Origin: Streptomyces roseicoloratus
Lineage (GTDB): Bacteria; Actinomycetota; Actinomycetes; Streptomycetales; Streptomycetaceae
DNA length: 32,144 nucleotides
Reading direction: 5' to 3'
Assembly (NCBI RefSeq): GCF_004117935.1
Contig: NZ_SDOY01000020.1
Coordinates: 1 to 32,144 of the forward strand
A program made the translations under genes and the position numbers. The first letter of the stretch is position 1. Every line of letters begins with the position of its first letter. Shown one piece after another: positions 1 to 9,286 of this stretch. The notes under the pieces were generated by a model. The model worked only from the letters and a program-made list of their open reading frames with translations. It was not told the origin of the DNA and made no database searches.

Positions 1-41
1 GACCGGCCGTCCGGCGGTCGGCGGGGCGGGCGGCCGCCGTC

Positions 42-806
42 GTGGACCGGGCCGTACGGTTCGCCGTCGCCTTCGGTGCCACGCGGGTCGCGCACGGGCA
101 GCTGCTCCGGCGACCGCCGGGCAGCGCGGCGAGCTGGGAGCGGACCAACCACGCCGGCCGGACGGTGCACACCCAGGCCGGAGCCGCGGTCGCCCTCGGC
201 ACCGCTCTCGCGGCCCTTCCCGGGGCGCCGGCCGTGCTCGCCACCGTCGCCGGCGCCGCGTGCGGGCGCCACGACGACCTGCGCGGCGACGAACGGCGGG
301 GCTTCCGGGCCCATCTGACGGCGTTGCGGCACGGCGAGGTCACCAGCGGGGCCGTCAAGCTCCTCGGCATCGGCGCCGCCGGGCTCGTGGCCGGGGCGCT
401 GCTCAAGGAACGCCCGCTGGACATGGCCCTCGCGGGTGTCGTCGTCGCCGGGACGGCCCACCTCGTCAACCTGGTGGACGTGCGGCCCGGTCGGGCCGGA
501 CTGCTCGTGCTCGGGCTCGGCGCGCCGGGGCTGCTGCGCGGATCGCTTCCCGCCGCCCCCATGGGCGCCGCGGCGGCGGTCCTCGCCGACGACCTGGCCG
601 AGCGCACCATGCTCGGTGACATGGGCGCCCACGCGCTCGGAGCCGCGCTCGGCACCTCGGTCGCCGCCGTCAACGGGCGGCTCGGGCTCGCCGCCCACGC
701 CGCCGGTCTGGTCGCCGCGGCCGTGTACGGGGAGCGCGTGAGCGAGCTCGCGCGCGCCTCCGCGCCCTCGCCTGCGCTCACCCGTGTGGGTGATCCTGGC
801 CGGTAA
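42..806 (+). CDS. MraY/WecA-like integral membrane protein, possibly 5'-truncated by the window edge
   Basis: Hydrophobic protein (254 aa from the GTG at 42) with several Ala/Leu/Gly/Val-rich membrane segments. It has motifs in the order used by the polyprenyl-phosphate sugar-phosphate transferase (MraY/WecA) fold: an HDD motif in a GRHDDLRGD context near residue 77, a VNLVDVRPGR motif at about 142-151, and MLGDMGAHALG at about 194-204, which resembles the GD-x-GS-x-x-LG motif of MraY. The canonical catalytic set is not fully matched, so it may be a divergent or non-catalytic relative. The frame is open back to base 3 with no Shine-Dalgarno before the GTG, so the true start may lie outside the window. 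It precedes a GT4 glycosyltransferase on the same strand, which suggests a shared role in an envelope glycan or lipid-linked sugar; that is inference. Confidence 0.72.
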   Translation: MDRAVRFAVAFGATRVAHGQLLRRPPGSAASWERTNHAGRTVHTQAGAAVALGTALAALPGAPAVLATVAGAACGRHDDLRGDERRGFRAHLTALRHGEVTSGAVKLLGIGAAGLVAGALLKERPLDMALAGVVVAGTAHLVNLVDVRPGRAGLLVLGLGAPGLLRGSLPAAPMGAAAAVLADDLAERTMLGDMGAHALGAALGTSVAAVNGRLGLAAHAAGLVAAAVYGERVSELARASAPSPALTRVGDPGR

Positions 807-879
807 GTTACGGCGGGCGCCACGACAACGCGGGGGCTTCGGTGCCGGAACGTGCGTACGGACTGGCATTCTTGGGCGC

Positions 880-1986
880 GTGACACAGCTCCGTACGGTC
901 CAAGTGCTGGGCGGCGGCAGCGCGGGCAGCAGCGCGCACGTCAGATCGCTTGCCTCGGGGCTCGTGGCAAGGGGCGTGCGGGTGACCGTGTGCGCCCCGC
1001 CCGAACTCGACCACGTCTACGACTTCGCGGGCACCGGCGCGCACTACGTGCCCGCCGCGCGCCGGGGCGGCCCGGCGGCGGTCGCCGTGCTGCGCAACGC
1101 GTTCATCGGCGCCGACGTCGTGCACGCGCACGGCCTCGACGCCTCCGTGCGGGCCTCGCTCGCGCTGTCCGGCGCTCCCGCGCCGCGCACCCCGCTCGTC
1201 ACGACCTGGCACACGCGCGGCCACGTGGCGGGCGCGCGGGCCGGACTCGTGCGGCTCCTGGAGCGCACGACCGTACGGGCGGCGTCCGTCGTCCTCGGCA
1301 CCTCGTCCGAGCTCGTCGACCGGGCCCGGCGGCGCGGCGCCCGCGACGCCCGGCTCGCGCCGGTCACCGTTCCCGCCTCGCGGGCACCGGTCTGCCTGCA
1401 CGACGGCAAGGCCCGGGCGGAACTCGGCGCGGTGGACCGGCCGCTGCTGATGGCCGTCGGCGCGCTGGAGCCGGGGCGGGGCTACGGGACGCTGCTCGAC
1501 GCGGCGCGGACGTGGCGGGACCTCGACCCGCCGCCGCTGCTCGTCATCGCCGGCGAGGGCCCCGAACGGCCCGCGCTGCAGCGGCGGATCGAGGCGGAAG
1601 ACCTCGCGGTACGGCTGATCGGGCGCCGGGACGACGTGGCGGAGCTGCTCGCGGCGGCGGACGTCGCGGTCCTGCCCTCGCGCTGGGAGGCCCGTTCCCT
1701 GCTCGCGCAGGAGGCCCTGCGGCTCGGCGTGCCGCTCGTCGCCACGGCGGTCGGGGGCGTGCCCGAACTCGTCGGCGACGCGGCGGAACTCGTGCCGTAC
1801 GGCGACGCGGACGCCGTCGCGAGCGCCGTACGGGGTCTGCTGGACGACGCCGACCGCCGCATGGACCTGGCGGCGGCCGGGCGGGTGCAGGCGGGCACCT
1901 GGCCGACGGAGGATGAGACGATCGCGCACGTCCTGAGCGTGTACGACGAACTGTCGGACCGCCTGGGCCCGTCGCGAAGACCCTGA
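880..1986 (+). CDS. GT4-family glycosyltransferase (GT-B fold)
   Basis: 368 aa. The N-terminal half begins with the glycine-rich loop of GT-B enzymes (VLGGGSAGSSAHV, residues 9-21) and contains a VVHAHGLD segment. The C-terminal half has the retaining-GT4 E-x7-E motif as E270 and E278 in a PSRWEARSLLAQEAL context, followed by VATAVGGVPELV, the usual nucleotide-sugar binding end. This predicts transfer of a sugar from a nucleotide donor at the cytoplasmic membrane face; donor and acceptor cannot be read from sequence. I chose GTG 880 because residues before it are unlike the family. A CATTCT element (867-872) lies 7 nt before it, so the mRNA could be leaderless, but this element is weak. It converges with the PucR gene across 58 bp. 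Confidence 0.87.
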   Translation: MTQLRTVQVLGGGSAGSSAHVRSLASGLVARGVRVTVCAPPELDHVYDFAGTGAHYVPAARRGGPAAVAVLRNAFIGADVVHAHGLDASVRASLALSGAPAPRTPLVTTWHTRGHVAGARAGLVRLLERTTVRAASVVLGTSSELVDRARRRGARDARLAPVTVPASRAPVCLHDGKARAELGAVDRPLLMAVGALEPGRGYGTLLDAARTWRDLDPPPLLVIAGEGPERPALQRRIEAEDLAVRLIGRRDDVAELLAAADVAVLPSRWEARSLLAQEALRLGVPLVATAVGGVPELVGDAAELVPYGDADAVASAVRGLLDDADRRMDLAAAGRVQAGTWPTEDETIAHVLSVYDELSDRLGPSRRP

Positions 1987-2044
1987 CGCGTCGGTCCGGG
2001 CACGGGCGGAGTCGTGCTGCGCCACCGTCGGAAGGCCGTGCCCT

Positions 2045-3673
2045 TCAGGCCGTGTGGCGGCGGGCCCTCAGCGCCAGGCTCAGGGCCAGGACCGTCTGGG
2101 GGTCGTCCAGGTCCGTGCCGAGGAGTTCCGAGATGCGGGCCAGCCGGTTGTAGAGGGTCTGGCGGTTGAGGTGGAGCTCGCGGGCCGTCTCCGCCTTGCG
2201 GCCCGCGTGGGCCAGATAGGTCTCCAGGGTCGGCAGCAACGGCGGCCGGGACGTGCGGTCGTGGTCGCGCAGCGGGCCGATCGCGCGGTCCACGAACGCC
2301 GCCAGGTCCGGGTGGTCCCGCAGTCGCCACAGCAGCAGGTCGGTGTCCAGGCGGCGGGCGTCGTACCACGGGCGGTCCGACAGGCCCTGCGCCGCCGTCG
2401 CCGTCTCCGCCGCGTGCCGCAGCCCCGCCGACGCCGCCGCCCAGCCGCCCGCCACGCCCACCACCACGACCGGCGGATGGGCGCCGGCGCGCTCCAGGCC
2501 GGCCCGTTCGACACCGGCCCGCAGCGCCGCCGCGACCCGGTCAGCCACCGCCGTGCGCTCCGACTCCGTGCGCAGGCCGAGCAGCAGCGGGACCCGGCCC
2601 TCCACCGGGCGGACGCCGAGCAGGACGGGCACGCCGACCGAGGACAGCTCCTCCAGGACGGCCCGCGCCAGGAGGGCCCAGTTGCCGGACGGGGACAGCT
2701 CGGAGGCCAGGCGCATCACGACCGGAAGGAGCGGGCCGTCACCCGGCCGGAAGCCGAGGACACGGGCCTGCGCCGGCGCGTCCTCCGCCGTGATCCGGCC
2801 CTCGGCGAGGTCCGTGAGGAAGTCGCCGCGGCCGCGGGCCGCCAGCTCCTCCTCCTGCCGGGCCTGCATCAGGACGACCGCGAGCAGTCCCGCCGCCCGC
2901 TCCGCCGCCATCCGGTGCACGGGGGACAGCGACGAGGACACGGCCGACAGCACCAGCCGCGCCCGCACCGACGACGTGCCGGGACCGCCGCCCGGCACGT
3001 CGACCAGGATCGTGCCGGCCGGCGGGCCCGACTCGCGCGCCGCGCGCTGTCCGCGCAGCCCGTCCCACACCTGGAGCGGGTCGGCGGGCTCGGACTCGGT
3101 GCCCGCCGCGTAGAGCAGCCGGCCGTCGGCGGTCTCCAGGAAGACCGGGTTGAGCGCGAAGTCGGCCAGGATCCGCAGCACCTGCGGCACCCCGCCGCCG
3201 CCGAGCAGCGCCTCGGTGCACTGCCGGTGGACCTCCTCCGCCTGCCGCAGCAGCGCGTAGTGGCCGTTGACGATCTCGGTGTGGATCTCCTCGGTCACGG
3301 CGACGAACGGCACCTCGCGGTGCAGCTGGACCAGCGGCAGTCCGGCGGTCCGCGCCGTCTCCACGATCGTCGCCGGAAGCCGGGCGAACCGCGGGCCGAG
3401 TTCCACCACGAGCGCCGCGATGCCGCGCTCCGCGAGCCGCCGTACGAAGGCCCGCTGCTCCGCCGGACGGGTGCCCAGACCCATTCCGGTGGTGAGCAGC
3501 AGTTCGCCGCCCTTGAGCAGCGAGGCGATGTTCGGCACCTCGCCGGCGTGGACCCAGCGCACGGTGCGGTGCAGCCGGTCCGCGCCCGCGACGACCTCCG
3601 GGAGCCCGCTCCGCAACCCCGGGAGCTCGAGCGCCCGCTGCACGGTGATCCCGCCCTGACGTTCCATGGACAT
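2045..3673 (-). CDS. PucR family transcriptional regulator
   Basis: 542 aa, typical PucR size. The N-terminal PucR domain (about residues 8-130: VQRALELPGLRSG, then LLTTGMGLG) is known from purine-catabolism regulators and probably senses a ligand. A variable GGDEF-like central region follows. The C-terminus (about 480-538) is the PucR helix-turn-helix: TLETYLAHAGRKAETARELH followed by LNRQTLYNRLARISELLG. It is probably a cytoplasmic DNA-binding regulator. Targets are unknown; the upstream FAD oxidoreductase and GH15 genes on the same strand are candidates only by proximity. The start ATG 3673 is supported by a -10-like TAGCGT 6 nt upstream. An alternative in-frame ATG is at 3667. Confidence 0.9.
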   Translation of the reverse strand: MSMERQGGITVQRALELPGLRSGLPEVVAGADRLHRTVRWVHAGEVPNIASLLKGGELLLTTGMGLGTRPAEQRAFVRRLAERGIAALVVELGPRFARLPATIVETARTAGLPLVQLHREVPFVAVTEEIHTEIVNGHYALLRQAEEVHRQCTEALLGGGGVPQVLRILADFALNPVFLETADGRLLYAAGTESEPADPLQVWDGLRGQRAARESGPPAGTILVDVPGGGPGTSSVRARLVLSAVSSSLSPVHRMAAERAAGLLAVVLMQARQEEELAARGRGDFLTDLAEGRITAEDAPAQARVLGFRPGDGPLLPVVMRLASELSPSGNWALLARAVLEELSSVGVPVLLGVRPVEGRVPLLLGLRTESERTAVADRVAAALRAGVERAGLERAGAHPPVVVVGVAGGWAAASAGLRHAAETATAAQGLSDRPWYDARRLDTDLLLWRLRDHPDLAAFVDRAIGPLRDHDRTSRPPLLPTLETYLAHAGRKAETARELHLNRQTLYNRLARISELLGTDLDDPQTVLALSLALRARRHTA

Positions 3674-3679
3674 GCACGG

Positions 3680-3685
3680 ACGCTA
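3680..3685 (-). promoter_or_regulatory. Candidate -10 (TAGCGT) for a leaderless PucR transcript
   Basis: Read on the minus strand, TAGCGT matches the TANNNT actinobacterial -10 pattern and ends 6 nt before the PucR ATG (3673). That spacing would start the transcript at or next to the start codon. No Shine-Dalgarno is visible, which fits a leaderless mRNA. No clear -35 is seen. Confidence 0.5.
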
Positions 3686-3730
3686 CCCGCCGCGGGCCCC
3701 GCCGGAGAAGCCCGGGCCGGCGAACGGCCT

Positions 3731-3780
3731 GCTCACACGGCCGGCGGGCTCACACGGCCGGCGGGCTCAGGCGGCCGGTG
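3731..3780. repeat. 17-bp tandem repeat, three copies, spanning a stop codon
   Basis: Unit GCTCACACGGCCGGCGG occurs at 3731-3747 and again, identically, at 3748-3764. A diverged third copy (GCTCAGGCGGCCGGTG) covers 3765-3780. The third copy contains the stop codon of the minus-strand FAD oxidoreductase gene (3767-3769), so the array looks like a duplication of the gene's own terminal bases. Confidence 0.85.
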
Positions 3781-5155
3781 CGATGTTGTGGTTGAAGCGG
3801 AAGACGTTGTCGGGGTCGTAGGCCGCCTTGACCCGGGCCAGGCGCTGGTAGTTCTCCGCGCCGAAGCCCTCCACCACCCGCTGCCGGCCCTCGTCGCCGG
3901 TGAAGTTCAGGTACACGGCGCCGGTCGACCACGGCAGGACGTCCGCCCGTACGTCCCTGACCCACTGGATCGCCCGCTCGTCGTCGGCCGGGTCCTCCCA
4001 CACCGCGAACGGGTGCACGCCCCACGGCGCCGACCGCCACGGGATCGGGGAGTCCGCCGGGCCGCGGGCGACCCGCCCGCCCAGCGGGAACAGCACGTGC
4101 TGCATGCCCGAGGGCACGATCATCCCGTCCGCGCGGGCGCAGAACACGTCCACCGCCGGATCGGGGAACGCCGACAGGTACTCGGCCGACCAGTAGTTCC
4201 GCATCCCCGGCGGGTCGTCCAGCATGCACTGGAAGTCCACGTACGGCAGGTCCATCAGGAGCTCCACCGGCGGTTTCAGCGCGAACAGCGGCTCGGCGAA
4301 CCCGCGGACCTCCGCCGCGGGCCCGGCCCACGTCACCAGGGCGCCGCTGAGCAGCGTGCCCTGCATCTCGACGGGGATGAACTCCTCGGGCGGCGCGTTG
4401 AGGTAGATCACACCGCCGCCGGCCTCGTCCGGCGCGTCCGTCAGCAGGTCCCGGTACGCCCGGACGACGTCGGGGCCGGCCTCCTTCGGGAACAGCAGCA
4501 TCGCGAAGGAGAACTCCGGCAGCGGATGCACCCGCAGGGTCATCGAGGTGACCACGCCGAAGTTCCCGCCGCCGCCGTGCAGCGCCCAGAACAGGTCCGG
4601 GTTCTCCTCGGCGTCGGTGTGGACGTGCTTGCCCTCGGCGGTGATCAGGTCCAGGGACAGCAGGTTGTCGCAGGCGAGCCCGAACTTCCGCTCCAGCCAG
4701 CCCGATCCGCCGCCGAGCGTGAAGCCGCCGACGCCGGTCGTGGACGCCCGGCCGCCGGTCACCGCCACGTGGAACGGCCGGCAGGCGTGGTCCAGGTGGC
4801 TCATCGTGGCGCCGCCCTCGACCCGTACCGTCATGGCCTCGGGGTCGACGACCACCGCGTGCATCCGCCGCAGGTCCACCACGAGCCCGCCGTCGTTGAG
4901 CGCCGTACCGGCCACGCTGTGCCCGCCGCCGCGGACCGCGATCGGCAGTCCGGTCTCGCGACCGAACACCACGGCGTTCGACACGTCCTCGGGCGTCTCG
5001 CACTGGGCGATGACGGCGGGGCGCCGGTCGATCATCCCGTTGAAGACGGCTCGGGCCTCGTCGTAACCCGGATCGCCGGGCACGAGCACCTCGCCCGCCA
5101 GGTCCTCTCGGAGACCCGCCAGGGCCTTGTCGGGAACGGTGGTCTGGGGAGCCAT
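3767..5155 (-). CDS. FAD-binding oxidoreductase of the berberine bridge enzyme type
   Basis: 462 aa. The N-terminal PCMH FAD domain (about residues 45-215) contains RGGGHSVAG with H79, the usual covalent 8-alpha-histidyl FAD site, and TTGVGGFTLGGGSGWL. The second (Cys) flavin attachment site of bicovalent members is not seen. The C-terminus has the BBE-domain pattern YLNFTGDEG and YDPDNVFRFNHNI. The family oxidises small molecules, often sugars or secondary metabolites, using O2; the substrate here is unknown. ATG 5155 is chosen because a strong purine-rich Shine-Dalgarno (AAAGGGGGG) lies about 8 nt upstream, while the longer frame lacks one. It follows the GH15 gene by 84 bp on the same strand and may be cotranscribed with it. 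Confidence 0.9.
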   Translation of the reverse strand: MAPQTTVPDKALAGLREDLAGEVLVPGDPGYDEARAVFNGMIDRRPAVIAQCETPEDVSNAVVFGRETGLPIAVRGGGHSVAGTALNDGGLVVDLRRMHAVVVDPEAMTVRVEGGATMSHLDHACRPFHVAVTGGRASTTGVGGFTLGGGSGWLERKFGLACDNLLSLDLITAEGKHVHTDAEENPDLFWALHGGGGNFGVVTSMTLRVHPLPEFSFAMLLFPKEAGPDVVRAYRDLLTDAPDEAGGGVIYLNAPPEEFIPVEMQGTLLSGALVTWAGPAAEVRGFAEPLFALKPPVELLMDLPYVDFQCMLDDPPGMRNYWSAEYLSAFPDPAVDVFCARADGMIVPSGMQHVLFPLGGRVARGPADSPIPWRSAPWGVHPFAVWEDPADDERAIQWVRDVRADVLPWSTGAVYLNFTGDEGRQRVVEGFGAENYQRLARVKAAYDPDNVFRFNHNIAPAA

Positions 5156-5239
5156 GGCAGTGCCCCCCTTTCGCGTGCGACACGGGGGACAGGACCCCTT
5201 CATCGTAGGACGCGGTCCCGCCCCCCGCCGCTCGGGACG

Positions 5240-7042
5240 TCAGCCCCCGTACGCGCCCGACGCCGTCAGCCGCAGGGCCGTGTCGATCAGCGGGACGTGG
5301 CTGAAGGCCTGCGGGAAGTTGCCCACCTGACGCTGCAGCCGCGGGTCCCACTCCTCGGCGAGCAGCCCCAGGTCGTTGCGGAGCGACAGCAGACGCTCGA
5401 ACAGCTTGCGGGCCTCGTCGACCCGGCCGATCATCGCCAGGTCGTCCGCCAGCCAGAACGAACAGGCGAGGAACGCGCCCTCGTCGCCCTCCAGGCCGTC
5501 CACGCCGGCCTCCTCGCCGGCCGTCGGGTAGCGCAGCACGAAGCCGTCCTCCGTGGACAGCTCCCGCTGGATCGCCTCGATCGTGCCGATCACCCGCTTG
5601 TCGTCCGGCGGCAGGAAGCCCATCTGCGGGATCAGCAGCAGCGAGGCGTCCAGCTCCTGGGAGCCGTAGGACTGGGTGAAGGTGTTGCGCTCCTTGTCGT
5701 AGCCCTTCTCGCAGACGTCCCGGTGGATCTCCTCGCGCAGCTCGCGCCAGCGCTCCAGGGGGCCGTCCGCGTCGCCGGACTCGATGAGCTTGATCGTGCG
5801 GTCCACCGCCACCCAGGCCATCACCTTGGAGTGGGTGAAGTGGCGCCGCGGCCCGCGCACCTCCCAGATGCCCTCGTCGGGCTGGTCCCAGTTCTTCTCC
5901 AGGTAGTTGATCAGCTTGATCTGCAGCAGCGAGGCGTAGTCGTTGCGGGACAGGCCCGTCATGTGCGCCAGGTGCAGGGCCTCGGTGACCTCGCCGTAGA
6001 CGTCGAGCTGGAGCTGGTTGGCGGCGCCGTTGCCGACCCGGACCGGGCCGGAGTTCTCGTAGCCCGGCAGCCAGTCCAGCTCCGCCTCGCCGAGCTCGCG
6101 CTCGCCGGCGATGCCGTACATGATCTGCAGGTTCTCCGGGTCGCCCGCGACCGCGCGGAGCAGCCAGTCCCGCCAGGCGCGGGCCTCCTCGCGGTAGCCG
6201 GTGCGCAGCATCGAGGAGAGGGTGATCGCCGCGTCCCGCAGCCAGGTGTAGCGGTAGTCCCAGTTGCGGACGCCGCCGATCTCCTCGGGCAGCGAGGTGG
6301 TCGGCGCGGCCACGATGCCGCCGGTCGGCGCGTACGTCAGGGCCTTGAGGGTGATCAGGGAGCGGATCACCGCCTCGCGGTACGGCCCGTGGTACGTGCA
6401 GTGCTCGACCCACTCGCGCCAGAAGTCGACGGTCGCCTCCAGCGAGCCCTCCGGGTCCGGCAGCGCCGGCGGCTCCTTGTGCGAGGGCTGCCAGGACAGC
6501 GTGAAGGTGACCTTGTCGCCGGGCGTGACGGTGAACTCGGAGTACGTGGTGAGGTCCTTGCCATGGGTCTCCACGTCGGTGTCCAGCCACACCGAGTCGG
6601 GGCCCGCGACGGCCACCGTGCGCTCGCCGACCTTGTGCACCCAGGGCACCACCCGGCCGTAGCTGAAGCGCATGCGCAGGCTGGAGCGCATCGGCACCCG
6701 GCCGCTGATGCCCTCGACCACCCGGATCAGCTGCGGCGCGCCGTCGCGCGGGGGCATGAAGTCGGTCACCCGGACCGTGCCGCGCGGGGTGTCCCACTCG
6801 GACTCCAGGATGAGCGAGTCGCCGCGGTAGCGGCGCCGGTCGGCGGGGACCGCCGCGGCGCCGTCGGGGTCGGCCGGGCCGACCCGCCAGAAGCCGTGCT
6901 CCTCGGTGCCGAGCAGCCCCGCGAAGACTGCGTGCGAATCGAAGCGGGGCAGGCAGAGCCAGTCGACACTGCCGTCCCGGCAGACCAGGGCGGCGGTCTG
7001 CATGTCTCCGATGAGTGCGTAATCCTCGATGCGCCCGGCCAC
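5240..7042 (-). CDS. Glycoside hydrolase family 15 protein (glucoamylase/trehalase-like)
   Basis: 600 aa, typical of bacterial GH15. The N-terminal region begins IEDYALIGDMQTAALV. The (alpha/alpha)6 barrel region carries RNWDYRYTWLRDA, then GIWEVRG with E394 as likely general acid, then AEEWDP with E563/E564, where the catalytic base is expected. No signal peptide, so it is cytoplasmic. Known actinobacterial relatives include trehalases as well as glucoamylases, so the substrate is left open between trehalose and alpha-glucans. GTG 7042 is preferred: GGAG at 7051-7054 sits 8 nt upstream, while the longer GTG at 7069 has no Shine-Dalgarno. It is divergent from pyrG and leads the minus-strand run toward the FAD oxidoreductase. 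Confidence 0.9.
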   Translation of the reverse strand: MAGRIEDYALIGDMQTAALVCRDGSVDWLCLPRFDSHAVFAGLLGTEEHGFWRVGPADPDGAAAVPADRRRYRGDSLILESEWDTPRGTVRVTDFMPPRDGAPQLIRVVEGISGRVPMRSSLRMRFSYGRVVPWVHKVGERTVAVAGPDSVWLDTDVETHGKDLTTYSEFTVTPGDKVTFTLSWQPSHKEPPALPDPEGSLEATVDFWREWVEHCTYHGPYREAVIRSLITLKALTYAPTGGIVAAPTTSLPEEIGGVRNWDYRYTWLRDAAITLSSMLRTGYREEARAWRDWLLRAVAGDPENLQIMYGIAGERELGEAELDWLPGYENSGPVRVGNGAANQLQLDVYGEVTEALHLAHMTGLSRNDYASLLQIKLINYLEKNWDQPDEGIWEVRGPRRHFTHSKVMAWVAVDRTIKLIESGDADGPLERWRELREEIHRDVCEKGYDKERNTFTQSYGSQELDASLLLIPQMGFLPPDDKRVIGTIEAIQRELSTEDGFVLRYPTAGEEAGVDGLEGDEGAFLACSFWLADDLAMIGRVDEARKLFERLLSLRNDLGLLAEEWDPRLQRQVGNFPQAFSHVPLIDTALRLTASGAYGG

Positions 7043-7551
7043 GTGCTTCACTCCAGATCGAACGGCCACGTCCGCCCCGCGGGGCGTTTCCGCCCCGGAG
7101 GGCGAGTCGTACAGGTCAGCGGGTCAAGGGATCGTTGACGAGCCTCTGGTCCGGCTGACAGGCGGGGGTGGTGCCGTGCCGGTCCGGCTCGGCAGCGCAT
7201 GTCCGAGCAGGATACGACGCACCCTATGGACCGGCTGCGCCGATCTTGTAACACCGCTGCGCCGTTCGGGTGAACAGGTCTTGACCCGGCCCGCCCGACG
7301 GCTGCGCCCCCACCCATGGTGCCTGGTCGAGCCGGTGACCGGCCCGGCGTGTCGCCCACCGTGTGCACCCGACTGCCCCGTGTGGCCGGAAGCGGTCTCC
7401 CGATGTCGCTGATACCCTGGTACCCCGTGGACCGGTGGGAAACGGCGACAGCCGAGGACCCCGCAACCGCAGCGACGGCATCCCCCGATTCTTCCGGAGG
7501 GCACGCCGGAACGCACCTCCAGAACGCGACCACGGGAGCCCCCTCTTGGCG
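7043..7551. other. 509-bp divergent intergenic region between the GH15 gene and pyrG
   Basis: No credible coding sequence. It should hold promoters for both genes. Candidate -10 elements on the plus strand include TACCCT at 7413-7418, about 130 nt before pyrG, but I see no matching -35. On the minus strand TANNNT elements lie near 7210-7230, again without convincing -35 boxes. GTCGC (7406-7410) can pair with GCGAC (7446-7450) around an imperfect inner stem. I recognise no riboswitch consensus. Confidence 0.45.
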
Positions 7552-9210
7552 ATGCCGCCCAACACCACGACGACCAAGCACATCTTCGTCACCGGGGGTG
7601 TCGCCTCCTCCCTCGGCAAGGGCCTGACCGCCTCCAGCCTGGGTGCGCTCCTCAAGGCCCGGGGCCTGCGGGTCACCATGCAGAAGCTCGACCCGTACCT
7701 GAACGTCGACCCCGGCACGATGAACCCGTTCCAGCACGGCGAGGTGTTCGTCACCAACGACGGCGCCGAGACCGACCTGGACATCGGCCACTACGAGCGC
7801 TTCCTCGACGTCGACCTCGACGGCTCGGCCAACGTCACCACCGGCCAGGTCTACTCGCAGGTCATCGCCAAGGAGCGGCGCGGCGAGTACCTCGGCGACA
7901 CCGTGCAGGTCATCCCGCACATCACGAACGAGATCAAGTCCCGCATCCGCCGCATGGCCACCGACGACGTCGACGTCGTCATCACCGAGGTCGGCGGCAC
8001 CGTCGGCGACATCGAGTCGCTGCCCTTCCTGGAGACCGTCCGCCAGGTCCGCCACGAGGTCGGCCGCGACAACGTCTTCGTCGTGCACATCTCGCTGCTG
8101 CCCTACATCGGCCCCTCCGGCGAGCTGAAGACCAAGCCGACCCAGCACTCCGTCGCCGCCCTGCGCAACATCGGCATCCAGCCCGACGCCATCGTGCTGC
8201 GCGCCGACCGCGAGGTCCCGACCGCCATCAAGCGCAAGATCTCGCTGATGTGCGACGTCGACGAGGCCGCGGTCGTCGCCGCCATCGACGCCCCGTCGAT
8301 CTACGACATCCCGAAGGTGCTGCACACCGAGGGCCTGGACGCCTACGTCGTCCGCAAGCTCGACCTGCCCTTCCGCGACGTGGACTGGACCGTCTGGGAG
8401 GACCTCCTGGACCGCGTCCACAACCCGGAGCACGAGGTCACCGTCGCGCTCGTCGGCAAGTACATCGACCTGCCCGACGCCTACCTCTCGGTCACCGAGG
8501 CCATGCGCGCCGGCGGCTTCGCCAACAAGGCCCGGGTCAAGGTCAAGTGGGTCACCTCCGACGACTGCAAGACCGAGGCCGGCGCCGAGAAGCAGCTCGG
8601 CGACTGCGACGCCGTCCTCATCCCCGGCGGCTTCGGCGACCGCGGTGTGGCCGGCAAGGTCGGCGCCATCCGCTACGCCCGCGAGAACAAGGTGCCGCTG
8701 CTCGGCATCTGCCTCGGCCTGCAGTGCATCGTGATCGAGGCCGCCCGCAACCTGGCCGACATCCCCGAGGCCAACTCCACCGAGTTCGACCCGGCCACCG
8801 CGCACCCCGTCGTCTCGACGATGGAGGAGCAGCTGGCCTACGTCGAGGGCGCCGGCGACCTGGGCGGAACGATGCGCCTGGGCCTCTACCCGGCCAAGCT
8901 CGCCGAGGGCTCGGTCGTCCGCGAGACCTACGCCGACGAGCCGTACGTCGAGGAGCGCCACCGCCACCGCTACGAGGTGAACAACGCCTACCGCGCGGAG
9001 CTGGAGAAGAAGGCCGGTCTGGTCTTCTCCGGCACGTCCCCGGACAACAAGCTCGTCGAGTTCGTCGAGTACCCGAAGGACGTCCACCCCTACCTGGTCG
9101 CCACCCAGGCGCACCCGGAGCTCAAGTCCCGCCCGACCCGCCCGCACCCGCTGTTCGCCGGTCTGGTGAAGGCGGCCGTCGAGCGCAAGACGGGCCGCGC
9201 CGCCCGGTAG
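7552..9210 (+). CDS. pyrG: CTP synthase (glutamine-hydrolysing)
   Basis: 552 aa, full length. It converts UTP, ATP and glutamine to CTP, the last step of de novo pyrimidine nucleotide synthesis. The synthetase domain starts [20 protein letters not shown], with the SLGKG P-loop, and includes the [11 protein letters not shown] segment. The C-terminal class I glutamine amidotransferase domain has oxyanion loop PGGFGDRGV, nucleophile C387 in LGICLGLQC, and H521/E523 in QAHPE. ATG 7552 gives the family's usual N-terminus ([12 protein letters not shown]), but GGAG at 7535-7538 is better spaced for an in-frame TTG at 7546, so MAMPPN... is possible. A 12-bp hairpin separates it from the NUDIX gene. 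Confidence 0.98.
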   Translation: MPPNTTTTKHIFVTGGVASSLGKGLTASSLGALLKARGLRVTMQKLDPYLNVDPGTMNPFQHGEVFVTNDGAETDLDIGHYERFLDVDLDGSANVTTGQVYSQVIAKERRGEYLGDTVQVIPHITNEIKSRIRRMATDDVDVVITEVGGTVGDIESLPFLETVRQVRHEVGRDNVFVVHISLLPYIGPSGELKTKPTQHSVAALRNIGIQPDAIVLRADREVPTAIKRKISLMCDVDEAAVVAAIDAPSIYDIPKVLHTEGLDAYVVRKLDLPFRDVDWTVWEDLLDRVHNPEHEVTVALVGKYIDLPDAYLSVTEAMRAGGFANKARVKVKWVTSDDCKTEAGAEKQLGDCDAVLIPGGFGDRGVAGKVGAIRYARENKVPLLGICLGLQCIVIEAARNLADIPEANSTEFDPATAHPVVSTMEEQLAYVEGAGDLGGTMRLGLYPAKLAEGSVVRETYADEPYVEERHRHRYEVNNAYRAELEKKAGLVFSGTSPDNKLVEFVEYPKDVHPYLVATQAHPELKSRPTRPHPLFAGLVKAAVERKTGRAAR

Positions 9211-9229
9211 ATCACTGGCGTTACCGTTG

Positions 9230-9262
9230 CCGGGGTACGGGTCCACGGGGCCCGTACCCCGG
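9230..9262 (+). terminator. Hairpin after pyrG
   Basis: CCGGGGTACGGG (9230-9241) pairs perfectly with CCCGTACCCCGG (9251-9262) around a 9-nt loop, and CTTT follows. The position between pyrG and the NUDIX gene fits an intrinsic or attenuating terminator. The short T run makes full termination uncertain. Confidence 0.7.
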
Positions 9263-9286
9263 CTTTCGTATGTGGGAGGACAACTG

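Noticed and set aside
784..879. Longer N-terminus for the glycosyltransferase
   Set aside because: The extra 32 residues are unlike the family and overlap the preceding gene. The GT-B glycine-rich loop starts right after GTG 880.
2054..7138. Very long open frame on the plus strand through the PucR, FAD oxidoreductase and GH15 genes
   Set aside because: It is antisense to three clear genes, is Arg/Gly/Ala/Pro-rich with no domain, and is a typical artefact of GC-rich codon bias.
7408..7490. Cobalamin-type riboswitch upstream of pyrG
   Set aside because: GGGAAAC and GACAGCC are present, but the B12 box and core are missing and there is no metabolic reason for one.
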